Shown one piece after another: positions 6,127 through 6,692 of a stretch of DNA of 6,692 nucleotides. Below the pieces are notes generated by a model. It saw only the letters and a program-made list of their open reading frames with translations. It was not told where the DNA came from and searched no databases. Position numbers and translations under genes: made by a program. Positions within the stretch are counted from its first letter, which is position 1, and each line of letters starts with the position of its first letter. Origin of the DNA: an uncultured Prevotellaceae bacterium. Its GTDB lineage: Bacteria > Bacteroidota > Bacteroidia > Bacteroidales > Muribaculaceae. The stretch spans positions 1 through 6,692 of the forward strand of contig CAMFSS010000115.1 in NCBI GenBank assembly GCA_945983195.1, given 5' to 3'.

Positions 6127-6692
6127 AGACTTGTTGGTAGTTTCGATGAGTGCCGTAGAATTGCAGTCCCAGTAAAAGTCGGCTATTCCTTTGTCGCGCA
6201 AAGCCTTGAATATCTTTATTTCCGATAGCGACAGCACATTAAAGCCAACAAATACATACTTTCGGTAGCGGAAATCCCCGGCTCCCATTGTGGTGACTGC
6301 ATTGAGTGCTTCGCGGTAGATTCGGCCTGAGTAGGAGAACCCCTTCTCGCTAAGACGGCGGTTGAAGCTCTCGTAGAGCGGATACAGAGCGTCCCAAATC
6401 TCCATGAAACGCTCGGTCGACTTTGAACCGTAGACTTCGGGGTTGCGCCAGAACTTGTCGTCGGTTGCGCTCTGCTGCTCATCAGTACCGAAGTATTCTT
6501 TTATCACTTTCTGCTGCTCTTCGGTGAGAAAGTTTGAACGGATTAGCTTCAGATCGCGTATATTCTTGAACAGCTTTTGGGGGTCGGCAAGATATTTGTC
6601 GACGTCGTTGAAGTCGTTGAGTATGATGTCACCCCAGAATGTAAATCTCTCGAATGGCTCGTCACGGTCGCGCATGATACGCTGGTATTCCG
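6124..6692 (-). CDS. Segment 1 of the AddB-like gene: helicase-like portion, ends at the premature TAA
   Basis: This segment is open to the right edge; the ATG at 6675 is internal (EYQRI precedes it in frame), so it is not the gene start. It carries the conserved block FERFTFWGDIILNDFNDVDK (about 6600-6660) and the YVFVGFNVLSLSEIKIFKAL block near 6195-6260, followed by DFYWDCNS. These match the inactivated UvrD-like helicase portion of Bacteroidetes AddB-like proteins as I know them. The last residues before the stop are ETTNKS. As I recall the family, a linker of some 35-45 residues usually separates the FYWD block from the next conserved block; here only about 18 do, so a small in-frame deletion may have created the stop. 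Confidence 0.7.
   Translation of the reverse strand, partial: EYQRIMRDRDEPFERFTFWGDIILNDFNDVDKYLADPQKLFKNIRDLKLIRSNFLTEEQQKVIKEYFGTDEQQSATDDKFWRNPEVYGSKSTERFMEIWDALYPLYESFNRRLSEKGFSYSGRIYREALNAVTTMGAGDFRYRKYVFVGFNVLSLSEIKIFKALRDKGIADFYWDCNSTALIETTNKS

Larger units (their letters stand above)
4088..6692 (-). pseudogene. AddB/RecB-like PD-(D/E)XK exonuclease subunit, interrupted by a stop and a frameshift (5' end off the right edge)
   Basis: This is one gene in three open segments. The product should be the AddB-type partner of an AddA helicase-nuclease, processing double-strand breaks for RecA-dependent repair. Reading starts beyond the right edge (EYQRIMRDRDEP at 6690) and runs to a TAA at 6124-6126; the same frame then continues directly (LCPIKLNGLPSNIAQAKY) to a TGA at 5494-5496; homology continues in another frame from about 5510 to the true stop at 4088-4090. 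The 868 or so codons visible fit a protein of about 950-1,000 residues. The C-terminal nuclease and Fe-S residues are intact and no further stops were seen, so decay is recent or the lesions are sequence errors. Downstream comes an unrelated metal locus; no AddA gene is in the window, so any partner lies upstream or elsewhere. Identification as this family is firm; the symbol addB is withheld because Bacteroidetes members are divergent. Confidence 0.88.

Overview
The window looks like part of a Bacteroidales chromosome (Muribaculaceae- or Prevotellaceae-like; the family is a guess). This rests on the style of the AddB-like nuclease, a small His-rich protein resembling the Bacteroidales DUF6769 family, and promoter elements of the Bacteroidetes TTTG / TAnnTTTG type. 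All genes lie on the minus strand, so transcription runs from right to left.

Right half (about 4088-6692): one long coding region for an AddB/RecB-like PD-(D/E)XK exonuclease subunit, entering from beyond the right edge. It is interrupted twice. There is an in-frame TAA at 6124-6126, and a change of reading frame near 5510-5530. The nuclease motifs and the four-cysteine Fe-S pattern at the C-terminus are still intact, so this is either a very recent pseudogene or a gene carrying sequence or assembly errors.

Intergenic 3975-4087: a perfect 11-bp tandem repeat (4055-4076) and a near-consensus Bacteroidetes promoter (3982-4013). The promoter sits so close to the next start codon that its transcript would be almost leaderless.

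Left half (1-3974): a metal-efflux locus. It starts with a 141-residue exported His/Cys-rich protein (3549-3974). After a 118-bp gap holding a possible second promoter come a lipoprotein periplasmic adaptor with a His/Glu-rich N-terminal repeat (2261-3430) and, 14 bp further on, a CusA/CzcA-type heavy-metal RND pump (1-2246) that continues past the left edge. The adaptor and pump should form the inner-membrane and periplasmic parts of a tripartite exporter. The small protein may bind or buffer metal in the periplasm. No outer-membrane channel (TolC-like) gene lies in the window; one may lie beyond the left edge or elsewhere. The His-rich segments suggest Zn, Cu, Ni or Co, but the sequence does not fix which metal.

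No RNA genes, insertion sequences, CRISPR arrays or integrase sites were seen, and no stretch longer than 300 bases lacks a gene. I found no convincing evidence of a wholly new system. The points most worth checking are the doubly broken AddB-like gene, the metal-binding repeat in the adaptor, and the promoter/repeat region before the small His-rich gene.
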